The notes under the pieces are model-generated. The model had not been told where the DNA came from. It did not search any database and worked only from the letters and a program-made list of their open reading frames with translations. A program made the position numbers and the translations under genes. Below are positions 1 to 6,472 of a stretch of 14,159 bases of DNA, in pieces. Every line of letters begins with the position of its first letter. Position 1 is the first letter of the stretch. This DNA is from an uncultured Oscillospiraceae bacterium (GTDB taxonomy: Bacteria > Bacillota_A > Clostridia > Oscillospirales > Oscillospiraceae): the NCBI GenBank assembly GCA_934561335.1, contig CAKTGD010000024.1, positions 1-14,159 on the forward strand. The letters run 5' to 3'.

Positions 1-215
1 CCTGGATGTCCAAGTTCAATCCCTTCATCATGATCGCCTCCTCGCTGCTGCTGGTGACCATGGACCGCGGCGCCAGCGAGGTGGCCAGTACCCTGTACCT
101 GAACCACTCCTTCGCTGACATTCTCACCGGTATCATCCTGTTCTTCATTATTGCTACCGAGTTCTTCATCACCTATAAGGTCAGCCTGCGCAAGAGCAGC
201 AGAAAGGAGGCATGA
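1..215 (+). CDS. ABC transporter permease, nucleoside/simple-sugar type (C-terminal part only)
   Basis: This is the 3' end of a gene that enters from the left edge; the reading frame is already open at position 3, so no start is visible. About 70 residues remain. They hold two hydrophobic stretches, one around FNPFIMIASSLLLVT and one around ILTGIILFFIIATEFFI, and a short basic tail (SLRKSSRKEA), as expected for the last helices and cytoplasmic end of a BPD_transp_2 permease. The gene ends in TGA 3 nt before the start of a second permease, and the AAGGAGG for that gene lies inside this coding end, so the two are translationally linked. Family knowledge: these importers use two different permeases, an ATPase and a BMP-family lipoprotein; the last two probably lie further left. 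The identification rests mainly on the neighbour. Confidence 0.8.
   Translation, partial: WMSKFNPFIMIASSLLLVTMDRGASEVASTLYLNHSFADILTGIILFFIIATEFFITYKVSLRKSSRKEA
204..210 (+). promoter_or_regulatory. Ribosome binding site of the second permease
   Basis: AAGGAGG ends 8 nt before ATG 219 and lies within the last codons of the upstream permease. It fixes the start and supports coupled translation. Confidence 0.85.
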
Positions 216-218
216 CGG

Positions 219-1211
219 ATGGGTTTTAACTTTATATCTTTCTTCCCCCGCGCTGTTATGCAGGGCATCCCCCTGCTGTTCGGCAGCACCGGCGAAATTC
301 TGACGGAAAAATCCGGCAACCTGAACCTGGGTATCCCCGGCATCATGTATGTGGGCGGTATCAGCGGCGTCATCGGCTCGTTCTTCTATGAGCAGTCCGC
401 CGGCGGACAGCTTAACGGCTTTCTGGCCATTCTGATCCCTGTCCTCTGCTCGCTGCTGGGCTCTCTGCTGATGGGTCTGCTGTACTGCTTCCTGACGGTG
501 ACCCTCCGGGCCAACCAGAACGTGACCGGTCTTGCCATGACCACCTTCGGCGTGGGCGTGGGCAACTTCTTCGGCGGCTCCCTCATCAAGCTGACCAATA
601 GTGAGGTTCCCTCTATCGCTCTATCCAACACCAGTCTGTTCTTCAAGACCACGCTGCCCGGTGCCAGCAGCACCGGCTGGTTCGGCCAGCTGTTCCTGTC
701 CTACGGTTTTCTGGCCTACGTGGCCATCATCGTTGCACTGGGCGCCTCCTACTTCCTGAATCATACCCGCACCGGACTGCACCTGCGTGCCGTGGGCGAA
801 AGCGCTTCCACTGCCGATGCCGCCGGTATCAACGTCACCAAGTATAAATACCTCGCCACCTGCATCGGCTCCATGATCGCAGGTCTGGGCGGCCTGTACT
901 ACGTGATGGACTACGCCAACGGCGTATGGTCCAACAACGCCTTCGGCGACCGCGGCTGGCTGGCCATCGCGCTGGTTATCTTCACCATCTGGCGTCCCAA
1001 TGTCAGCATTCTGGCCTCCATCCTGTTCGGCGGATTGTACATTCTGAACATCTATCTGCCCACCGGTGCGCAGATGGCCGTGAAGGAGCTGTACAAGATG
1101 CTGCCTTACGCCATCACGCTGATCGTGCTGATCGTTGTCTCCCTGCGTAAAAAGCGGGAGGATCAGCCCCCTGCGTCCCTCGGTCTCTCCTACTTCCGCG
1201 AGGAACGCTGA
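219..1211 (+). CDS. ABC transporter permease, nucleoside (BMP lipoprotein-associated) type
   Basis: A complete 330-residue polytopic membrane protein of the BPD_transp_2 family, the usual length. Near the N-terminus it has EKSGNLNLGIPGIM (about residues 30-43), the hallmark of the second permease of nucleoside importers such as Bacillus NupQ/YufQ. RANQNVTGLAMTTFGVGVG (98-116) and the loop RAVGESASTADAAGINV (190-206) also match; the latter is the EAA-like segment thought to contact the ATPase. GDRGWLAIALVIF (243-255) is likewise family-typical. About eight to ten hydrophobic helices are visible, and the protein ends in a basic tail (SLRKKRED). It starts 3 nt after the upstream permease. The following deaminase supports purine nucleosides or bases as substrate, but this is inferred; related systems are often annotated only as simple-sugar permeases. 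Confidence 0.92.
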   Translation: MGFNFISFFPRAVMQGIPLLFGSTGEILTEKSGNLNLGIPGIMYVGGISGVIGSFFYEQSAGGQLNGFLAILIPVLCSLLGSLLMGLLYCFLTVTLRANQNVTGLAMTTFGVGVGNFFGGSLIKLTNSEVPSIALSNTSLFFKTTLPGASSTGWFGQLFLSYGFLAYVAIIVALGASYFLNHTRTGLHLRAVGESASTADAAGINVTKYKYLATCIGSMIAGLGGLYYVMDYANGVWSNNAFGDRGWLAIALVIFTIWRPNVSILASILFGGLYILNIYLPTGAQMAVKELYKMLPYAITLIVLIVVSLRKKREDQPPASLGLSYFREER

Positions 1212-1217
1212 CCACGC

Positions 1218-1254
1218 AAAAAAAGAGTAGGCCGCTTGCGGCCTGCTCTTTTTT
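1218..1254 (+). terminator. Hairpin with T-tract between permease and deaminase genes
   Basis: The arms at 1221-1233 and 1240-1252 pair over 13 bp with one G-T pair; the core is GAGTAGGCC against GGCCTGCTC with a six-base loop. A run of six T (1249-1254) follows the GC core. It has the form of an intrinsic terminator, yet the next gene starts only 34 nt further on and no promoter is visible between them, so it may be a partial terminator or attenuator inside one operon. Confidence 0.85.
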
Positions 1255-1287
1255 CCTATTCACATATTCCCATAAGGAGGAAGCACC

Positions 1288-2643
1288 ATGTCCACCCTGC
1301 TCATTCGCAGCATTGCCCAGCTGGTCACCTGTGATGATAGCGACCAGCTGCTGAAAAACGTTGATATATACTGTAAGGACGGCTTTATCCAGTCCATCGG
1401 CCACAATCTGACCGCCACCGCCGATGAGGTCATTGACGCCAGCCATATGCTGTGCTACCCCGGTTTGGTCAACACCCACCATCACCTCTATCAGGTGTTC
1501 TCCCGCAATCTTCCTCAGGTGCAGAACATGGAGCTGTTTGACTGGCTCAGAACGTTATATGAGATCTGGAAGAATCTGGGAGAGGACGTAGTCCGTCTAT
1601 CCAGCCTCACCGGAATGGGCGAACTGATGAAGCACGGCTGCACCACCTGCTTTGACCACCACTATGTATTTCCCGCCGGAGCGGGCGACCTGCTGGGGGC
1701 GCAGTTTGCTGCCGCAGACGAGCTGGGCATTCGGATGTACGCCAGCCGCGGCAGCATGGATCTGAGCCAAAAGGACGGCGGCCTGCCGCCGGACAGCGTG
1801 GTGCAGACGGTGGATCAGATCATGGCGGACTCCATCCGCTGCATTGAGAAATACCACGATCCCTCTTACGGTGCCATGCACCGCGTAGCGCTGGCACCCT
1901 GCTCCCCCTTCTCCGTGTCGGCGGAGCTGCTGCGGCAAAGCGCCCTTCTGGCCCGTCAATACGGTGTGCGGCTCCACACCCACCTGTGTGAGACCAAAGA
2001 CGAGGAGGATTTCATGCTGGCGCGGGAGGGCGTTCGCCCGCTGGCATACATGGAGCGCTTGGGCTGGATCGGCAGCGATGTGTGGTTCGCCCACGGCATT
2101 CACTTCAACGATGAGGAGCTGCGCCTGCTGGCGCAGACCGGCACCGGCGTGGCCCACTGCCCCATCAGCAACATGAAGCTCTCCAGCGGTGTGGCCCGTA
2201 TCCCGGAGATGCTGGCGCTGGGTGTGCCGGTAGGTCTGGCGGTGGACGGCAGCGCCTCCAACGACGGCTCCAGTCTCATGGAGGAGCTGCGGGTGGCCTA
2301 CCTGCTGCACCGCCTGACCGCCAGCCGTCAGGCTCCCAGTGGCTACGACGTGCTGAAGATGGCCACCCGGGGCAGTGCCCGCCTGCTGGGCCGGGACGAC
2401 ATTGGCCAGCTCTCCGTCGGCAAATGCGCCGACCTGTTCCTGATCGACAGCCGCCGTCTGGAGTTGACAGGCGCCTGCTTTGACGCCAAATCCGTATTGG
2501 CTACCGTGGGTGTCCGCGGCCCGGTGGACTATACGGTGGTACAGGGCCGCGTCACCGTTCGAGAGGGCCGTCTGGCCACCGTGGATGAGGAACAGTTGGC
2601 GCAGACCGCCAATAGCGTATGCCGGTCTTATCTCGCCATGTAA
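1288..2643 (+). CDS. 8-oxoguanine deaminase-like amidohydrolase
   Basis: A metal-dependent deaminase of the cytosolic amidohydrolase superfamily (451 residues, normal length). Visible metal and catalytic residues are H64 and H66 in [13 protein letters not shown]230/H232 in RLHTHLCET with E235, H269 in WFAHGIHF, and D320 in [20 protein letters not shown], the [13 protein letters not shown] segment (82-94), [12 protein letters not shown] (117-128) and the [10 protein letters not shown] stretch fit best the 8-oxoguanine deaminase branch, which converts 8-oxoguanine to urate and ammonia, rather than SAH/MTA deaminases or GuaD-type guanine deaminase. TAAGGAGG at 1273-1280, 7 nt ahead of the ATG, supports the start. 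It sits behind nucleoside-type permeases and 40 nt ahead of a macro domain gene, suggesting salvage or detoxification of imported or damaged purines. Exact substrate is inferred; another purine or a triazine-like compound is possible. Confidence 0.88.
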   Translation: MSTLLIRSIAQLVTCDDSDQLLKNVDIYCKDGFIQSIGHNLTATADEVIDASHMLCYPGLVNTHHHLYQVFSRNLPQVQNMELFDWLRTLYEIWKNLGEDVVRLSSLTGMGELMKHGCTTCFDHHYVFPAGAGDLLGAQFAAADELGIRMYASRGSMDLSQKDGGLPPDSVVQTVDQIMADSIRCIEKYHDPSYGAMHRVALAPCSPFSVSAELLRQSALLARQYGVRLHTHLCETKDEEDFMLAREGVRPLAYMERLGWIGSDVWFAHGIHFNDEELRLLAQTGTGVAHCPISNMKLSSGVARIPEMLALGVPVGLAVDGSASNDGSSLMEELRVAYLLHRLTASRQAPSGYDVLKMATRGSARLLGRDDIGQLSVGKCADLFLIDSRRLELTGACFDAKSVLATVGVRGPVDYTVVQGRVTVREGRLATVDEEQLAQTANSVCRSYLAM

Positions 2644-2683
2644 CCGTCTACCCTTCTTCCATTTATTGATCCGAGGTAATACG

Positions 2684-3214
2684 ATGTCTTTTTCCATTGT
2701 TTTAGGGGATATTACCCTCTCCCATGCCGATGCCATCGTCAATGCCGCCAACTGCTCACTTTTGGGCGGCAGCGGCGTGGACGGCGCCATCCATCGCGCC
2801 GCCGGGCCGGGACTGCTGGCTGAATGCCGCACGCTCCACGGCTGCGAGACGGGACAGGCCAAGCTGACTGCCGCCTACAACCTGCCCTGTCGATATGTGA
2901 TCCATACACCCGGCCCCATCTGGCAGGGCGGCAGCCATGGCGAGGCGGCGCTGCTGGCCTCCTGCTACCGCAATTCGTTGGCGCTGGCGGCGGCCCACGG
3001 CTGCCGCAGCGTGGACTTTCCCTCCATCTCCACCGGTGTCTACGGCTATCCGGTCTTGCAGGCCGCCCATGTGGCGCTGAAGGCCATTATGGACTTTCTC
3101 CGTCAGCATCCGGATATGGAGGTGCGGATGGTCTGCCACGGCGCGGACACCCTCCACGCCTATCAGGTGGTGTGGAATATGCTCTATCAGGCGGTAAAGC
3201 CGCATGAGGATTGA
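2684..3214 (+). CDS. Stand-alone macro domain protein (ADP-ribose binding, probable O-acetyl-ADP-ribose deacetylase)
   Basis: A 176-residue protein made of one macro domain. It shows the family landmarks in order: LGDIT (7-11), [20 protein letters not shown] (15-34), AIHRAAGP (35-42) and the phosphate loop [10 protein letters not shown] (114-123). N20, N23 and D33 occupy the positions that bind the distal ribose and act in MacroD/YmdB-type hydrolases, so activity on O-acetyl-ADP-ribose or mono-ADP-ribosylated aspartate/glutamate is expected from the family, not shown. The start at 2684 is preferred because GAGG (2673-2676) lies 7 nt upstream; the open frame continues to 2480 but that part overlaps the deaminase and looks like its shadow. 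Only 40 nt separate it from the deaminase, so cotranscription is likely. It ends at a strong terminator. Confidence 0.92.
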   Translation: MSFSIVLGDITLSHADAIVNAANCSLLGGSGVDGAIHRAAGPGLLAECRTLHGCETGQAKLTAAYNLPCRYVIHTPGPIWQGGSHGEAALLASCYRNSLALAAAHGCRSVDFPSISTGVYGYPVLQAAHVALKAIMDFLRQHPDMEVRMVCHGADTLHAYQVVWNMLYQAVKPHED

Positions 3215-3223
3215 TCCGGCGCA

Positions 3224-3268
3224 CAGAAAAGAAGTCTCCGCCTTACTCCGGCGGAGACTTCTTTTCTG
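3224..3268. terminator. Bidirectional terminator, 19-bp perfect stem
   Basis: Positions 3224-3242 and 3250-3268 are perfect reverse complements (CAGAAAAGAAGTCTCCGCC on the left arm) around a 7-base loop. The A-rich left arm and T-rich right arm place U-rich sequence at the 3' end on either strand. It lies between convergent genes, 9 nt after the macro domain stop and 7 nt beyond the end of the DUF362 gene, so it should serve both. Confidence 0.92.
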
Positions 3269-3275
3269 CGAAGGT

Positions 3276-4385
3276 TCAGATCTTGACAAGTTCATATTCC
3301 CGGGTGCCCAGCCCCAGCTTTTCACCGTGCGCCAAGCAGCTGCGCCAGTTGGTATCAGGGTGAATCCGCTGGAAATGGTCATGGGCATGGACATGATCTT
3401 CCGGGCAATCGGCAGCACTGCCCCGCAGCGGGGTCTGTGCATTTACCGCGTCGATGCAGGCCATATCCAGCGCCACCGGATCGAAAGAGGCGAACATGCC
3501 CACATTGGGCACGATGGCCATGTCGTTCTCGCTGTGACAGTCGCAGTTGGGGGACACATCAATGACCAGCGAAATGTGGAAGCAGGGGCGGCCATCCACC
3601 ACCGCCTTGGTGTACTCGGCAATCTTGCAGTTCAGGTTGGTGGTGGTTTCATCCCAGTCGATGCGCACGGCGTCCTTGGGGCACACAGCGATGCAGCGGC
3701 CGCAGCCCACGCATCTGTCGTGATCGATATGTGCCTTTCCGTTCTCAATAATCGGCGCGCCGTGGGCGCAAATCTTGCGGCACTGGCCGCAGCCGATGCA
3801 GTGCTTCTGCGCCACATGGGGCTTACCGGCGTTGTGCTGCTCCATCTTACCGGCCCGGCTGCCGCAGCCCATACCGATATTCTTCAGGCAACCGCCGAAG
3901 CCCGCCTCCTCATGGCCCTTGAAGTGGGTCAGGGAAATAAACACATCGGCGTCCATGACAGCCCGACCGATCTTGGCCGCCTTCACATACTCGCCGCCCG
4001 CCACCGGAACCTCTACCTCGTCGTTGCCCTTCAGGCCGTCGGCGATGAGGATCTGACAGCCGGTGGTCATGGGATTGAAACCGTTGAGCATGGCGCTGTC
4101 CAGATGATCTAGGGCGTTTTTCCGTCCGCCCACATACAGGGTGTTGCAGTCGGTCAGGAAGGGCTTGCCGCCCCGCTCCTTTACAAAGTCCACCACCGTC
4201 TTGGCCCAGTTAGGACGTAAAAACGCCAGATTCCCCGGCTCGCCGAAATGCATCTTGATGGCCACATACTTTTCATTAAAATCGATCTCGCCCATTCCGG
4301 CGGTTTTCATCAGCCGTGTCAGTTTTTGCTGCAAATTCTCACGGAAATCCGCCCTTAAATCGGCAAAATACACCTTAGAAGCCAT
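3276..4385 (-). CDS. DUF362 domain protein with two [4Fe-4S] ferredoxin motifs
   Basis: A soluble iron-sulfur protein of 369 residues from the preferred start (MASKVYF). The DUF362 part comes first (roughly 1-180), with IKMHFGEPGN, FLTDCNTLYVGGRKNA and the signature GHEEAGFGGCLKNIGMGCGS. A bacterial ferredoxin module follows: CIGCGQCRKIC (C196, C199, C202, C206) and CVGCGRCIAVCP (C225, C228, C231, C235). Both motifs are complete, so two [4Fe-4S] clusters are expected. About 125 more residues follow, with further cysteines such as the NCDCHSEND segment. An ATG four codons upstream (4395-4397) directly abuts the AAAGG sequence, leaving no spacer; the ATG at 4385 leaves 11 nt and is chosen. DUF362 proteins are common in anaerobes and their reaction is not established, so no function is given. 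It appears to be a single-gene unit, convergent with the macro gene and divergent from the pseudouridine synthase gene. Confidence 0.93.
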   Translation of the reverse strand: MASKVYFADLRADFRENLQQKLTRLMKTAGMGEIDFNEKYVAIKMHFGEPGNLAFLRPNWAKTVVDFVKERGGKPFLTDCNTLYVGGRKNALDHLDSAMLNGFNPMTTGCQILIADGLKGNDEVEVPVAGGEYVKAAKIGRAVMDADVFISLTHFKGHEEAGFGGCLKNIGMGCGSRAGKMEQHNAGKPHVAQKHCIGCGQCRKICAHGAPIIENGKAHIDHDRCVGCGRCIAVCPKDAVRIDWDETTTNLNCKIAEYTKAVVDGRPCFHISLVIDVSPNCDCHSENDMAIVPNVGMFASFDPVALDMACIDAVNAQTPLRGSAADCPEDHVHAHDHFQRIHPDTNWRSCLAHGEKLGLGTREYELVKI

Positions 4386-4451
4386 GGTATATACCATCCT
4401 TTCTCATTTGCTATTGTGCCACATAGTCTATCATATTTTTTCTTTTTGTGC

Positions 4452-4457
4452 TATACT
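4452..4457 (+). promoter_or_regulatory. Possible extended -10 promoter of the pseudouridine synthase gene
   Basis: TATACT is preceded by TG at 4449-4450 (TGC-TATACT), an extended -10. The -35 region at normal spacing (around 4429-4434) is poor. It lies about 30 nt ahead of the start codon in an AT-rich divergent intergenic region, where a promoter is expected. Confidence 0.5.
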
Positions 4458-4489
4458 GAATTTGATATTTTTTGAAAGGAGATGCATCC

Positions 4490-5380
4490 ATGCGCATTCT
4501 GACGCTGTCTGTTACACAGGCGCTCTCCGGCCTGACGGTCAAGCAGCTGCTGCTGCGGGAACTGCATCTGTCCTCCTCTCTGCTGAAGTCACTCAAATGG
4601 CGCGAAAATGCCATTATGCTCAATAACCGCCCCGTCACGGTCCGCGCCGTGGCCCACGCCGGTGACATTCTGGCCGTAGACGTATCCGATCCCCCCACCG
4701 AAAGTGCGCCGATTCCCGTGGATTACCCGCTGGATATCCTGTGGGAGGACGAGGATCTCCTGATCCTCAATAAGCCTGCCGGCATCACCGTCCATTCTTC
4801 CGCCCTTACCGAGGAGACCGTCACCGTGGCGGGTGCAGTGTCCCACTATCTGGGCGGCGGCGCCTTTCACCCCGTAAACCGGCTGGATCGCGGCGTTACC
4901 GGCGTGATGGTGGTGGCGAAAAGCGGCTATATCCATCAGCGCTGCATGGCCAGCCTCCACACTGACGACTTCCGCCGGGAGTACCGCGGTATTTGTGACG
5001 GCGTCCCCCAACCGGCCGAGGGAGATATCCGGCTGCCCATCAGCCGGCAGCCCGACTCCCTTCTCAAGCGCAGCATTGACCCGGAAGGGCTCCCCTCCCA
5101 TACCCACTATCAGGTGCTGTCTGCCGCCCACGGCCGTGCGCTTCTGCTGCTGCGTCCCCTGACCGGCCGCACCCATCAGCTGCGGCTCCATATGGCCGCC
5201 CTCGGCTGTCCGCTGACCGGCGACTGGCTCTACGGCGCGGAGGACAAGACTCTCATCGCCCGTCCCGCCCTCCACAGCTATGAACTGTGGCTGCGCCACC
5301 CGCTGACGAAGGAACCGCTCCATATTACCGCGCCGCTGCCGCAGGATATGGAAAAGCTTTTGAAGGAGGCTTCCCTGTAG
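4490..5380 (+). CDS. RluA-family pseudouridine synthase
   Basis: Converts uridine to pseudouridine in RNA, most likely at an rRNA site that cannot be named from sequence. The protein has 296 residues, usual for RluC/RluD relatives. An S4-like RNA-binding segment comes first (about 15-65, with KQLLLREL and MLNNRPVTVRAV), then the catalytic domain opens with ILWEDEDLLILNKPAGITVH. The active-site motif reads VNRLDRGVTGVMVVAK, with the catalytic aspartate at D133. Relatives usually have HRLD and TSG; here N precedes RLD and VTG replaces TSG. RPLTGRTHQLRLHMAALG near the C-terminus is the second typical motif. ATG 4490 is chosen because AAAGGAG (4475-4481) lies 8 nt upstream; an in-frame TTG at 4472 overlaps that site. 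Its neighbour rsmA also modifies rRNA. Confidence 0.93.
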   Translation: MRILTLSVTQALSGLTVKQLLLRELHLSSSLLKSLKWRENAIMLNNRPVTVRAVAHAGDILAVDVSDPPTESAPIPVDYPLDILWEDEDLLILNKPAGITVHSSALTEETVTVAGAVSHYLGGGAFHPVNRLDRGVTGVMVVAKSGYIHQRCMASLHTDDFRREYRGICDGVPQPAEGDIRLPISRQPDSLLKRSIDPEGLPSHTHYQVLSAAHGRALLLLRPLTGRTHQLRLHMAALGCPLTGDWLYGAEDKTLIARPALHSYELWLRHPLTKEPLHITAPLPQDMEKLLKEASL

Positions 5381-5473
5381 CATTGCCCGCTGGACTATCT
5401 GGGGTCACCTGCGCCAGACGTAATGGCGGGCCGGGCAGCCATATTCGTTCCGATTTCACGCCGTCACTCCCCA

Positions 5474-5502
5474 TTGTCAAGCAGGCGCGTTTATGATACA
5501 AT
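5474..5502 (+). promoter_or_regulatory. Sigma-A type promoter of rsmA
   Basis: TTGTCA (5474-5479) and TACAAT (5497-5502) are separated by exactly 17 nt, each one or two mismatches from consensus. It lies about 30 nt ahead of the rsmA start, so a short leader is expected. No terminator is visible between the pseudouridine synthase stop (5380) and this promoter, so read-through may add to rsmA expression. Confidence 0.8.
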
Positions 5503-5533
5503 GGCCGCAACACATTCAAAAAGGAGTACCGCT

Positions 5534-6397
5534 ATGGATCTCTGCGACCGCAACGACATACAGGCTCTGCTGGCGCGGCATGGCTTTCACTTTGCCAAGT
5601 CTCTGGGACAGAATTTTCTCATCGAGGGCTGGGTCCCCCGTGATATCGCCGACGCCTGCGGGGCTGATGCGCATACCGGCGTGCTGGAAATCGGCCCCGG
5701 CATCGGCCCACTGACGGCCCAATTGGTGCAGCGCGCCAAAAAAGTGGTGTCCGTGGAGCTGGACCGGCGTCTTTATCCTGTGCTGCGGGAGACGATGTCC
5801 GGCGCGGATAACTTTACCCTCATAGAGGGGGACGCCATGGAGCTGGCGCTCGATCAGGTGGTACAGACCCACTTTGCCGGCCTGCGCCCTATTCTCTGCG
5901 CCAATCTGCCGTATAATATCACCACTCCCATTCTGACGCGGTGCGTTGAGAGCCGCTGCTTTGACAGTCTTACCGTTCTGATCCAAAAGGAGGTGGCACA
6001 GCGCATCTGCGCCGAAGCAGGAACACCGGAGTACGGCGCCTTCTCCCTGCTGATGCAGTACTATACCGAACCCCGGCTGCTGTTCACCGTTCCCCCCTCC
6101 TGCTTCCTGCCCGCACCCAAGGTCACCTCTGCCGTGATCCATTGCCCCGTGCGCAAAACGCCGGTCGTGGACGTGGTGTCCGAGGCCGCTCTGTGGCGCA
6201 CTGTAAGGGCCGGCTTTGCCCTGCGGCGCAAAACGCTGGTCAACAGCCTGCAAACCGGCTATCAGCTGTCCAAGGAGCATCTGACGCATATCGTAACCGA
6301 CTGCGGTCTGGCGCCCACCGTTCGCGGTGAACGGCTGACGCTTCAGGACTATGCACGGCTGACCAATGCGCTCCAAGAGGCTGTGCAAACAAAATAA
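5534..6397 (+). CDS. rsmA: 16S rRNA dimethyladenosine transferase RsmA (KsgA)
   Basis: Transfers four methyl groups from S-adenosylmethionine to two adjacent adenosines near the 3' end of 16S rRNA (A1518 and A1519 in E. coli numbering), a late small-subunit maturation step. The protein has 287 residues, normal for KsgA. Visible landmarks are FAKSLGQNFL (20-29), the SAM-binding loop LEIGPGIGPLT (51-61), the acidic residue of VELD (74-77), GDAMEL (99-104), and the catalytic NLPYNI (124-129) expected for an N6-adenine dimethylase. FALRRKTLVNSL in the C-terminal domain is also family-typical. The start is set by AAGGAG (5521-5526), 7 nt before the ATG; the frame is open to 5423 but that part lies across the promoter. 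In Bacillus, rsmA (ksgA) lies close to yabE, a 3D-domain gene; here a 3D-domain gene lies one gene downstream. Confidence 0.97.
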   Translation: MDLCDRNDIQALLARHGFHFAKSLGQNFLIEGWVPRDIADACGADAHTGVLEIGPGIGPLTAQLVQRAKKVVSVELDRRLYPVLRETMSGADNFTLIEGDAMELALDQVVQTHFAGLRPILCANLPYNITTPILTRCVESRCFDSLTVLIQKEVAQRICAEAGTPEYGAFSLLMQYYTEPRLLFTVPPSCFLPAPKVTSAVIHCPVRKTPVVDVVSEAALWRTVRAGFALRRKTLVNSLQTGYQLSKEHLTHIVTDCGLAPTVRGERLTLQDYARLTNALQEAVQTK

Positions 6398-6438
6398 GCC
6401 ATCGTTCATAAAATTTTCACCACTCGCCGCTGCGGTTG

Positions 6439-6447
6439 TGGGATACT
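6439..6447 (+). promoter_or_regulatory. Weak extended -10 candidate ahead of the AI-2E-type gene
   Basis: TGGGATACT resembles an extended -10 (TGn followed by GATACT), without a convincing -35. If used, transcription would begin near 6454 and leave a leader of about 20 nt carrying a purine-rich GGAAGGAAGGGA site. Cotranscription with rsmA is an equal alternative, since no terminator is seen between them. Confidence 0.35.
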
Positions 6448-6472
6448 ATGGTGCAGGAAGGAAGGGATCACT

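Noticed and set aside
1597..2862. Long open frame (421 codons) on the minus strand opposite the deaminase
   Set aside because: It lies antisense to a gene with every expected catalytic motif, its translation is His/Gln/Ala/Gly-rich with no family motif, and it has no ribosome binding site. It is a shadow caused by high GC at third positions.
5381..5473. Search for a terminator between the pseudouridine synthase gene and rsmA
   Set aside because: A GCCCGC/GCGGGC pair exists (near 5386 and 5425) but the loop is over 30 nt and no T-run follows. No terminator can be supported.
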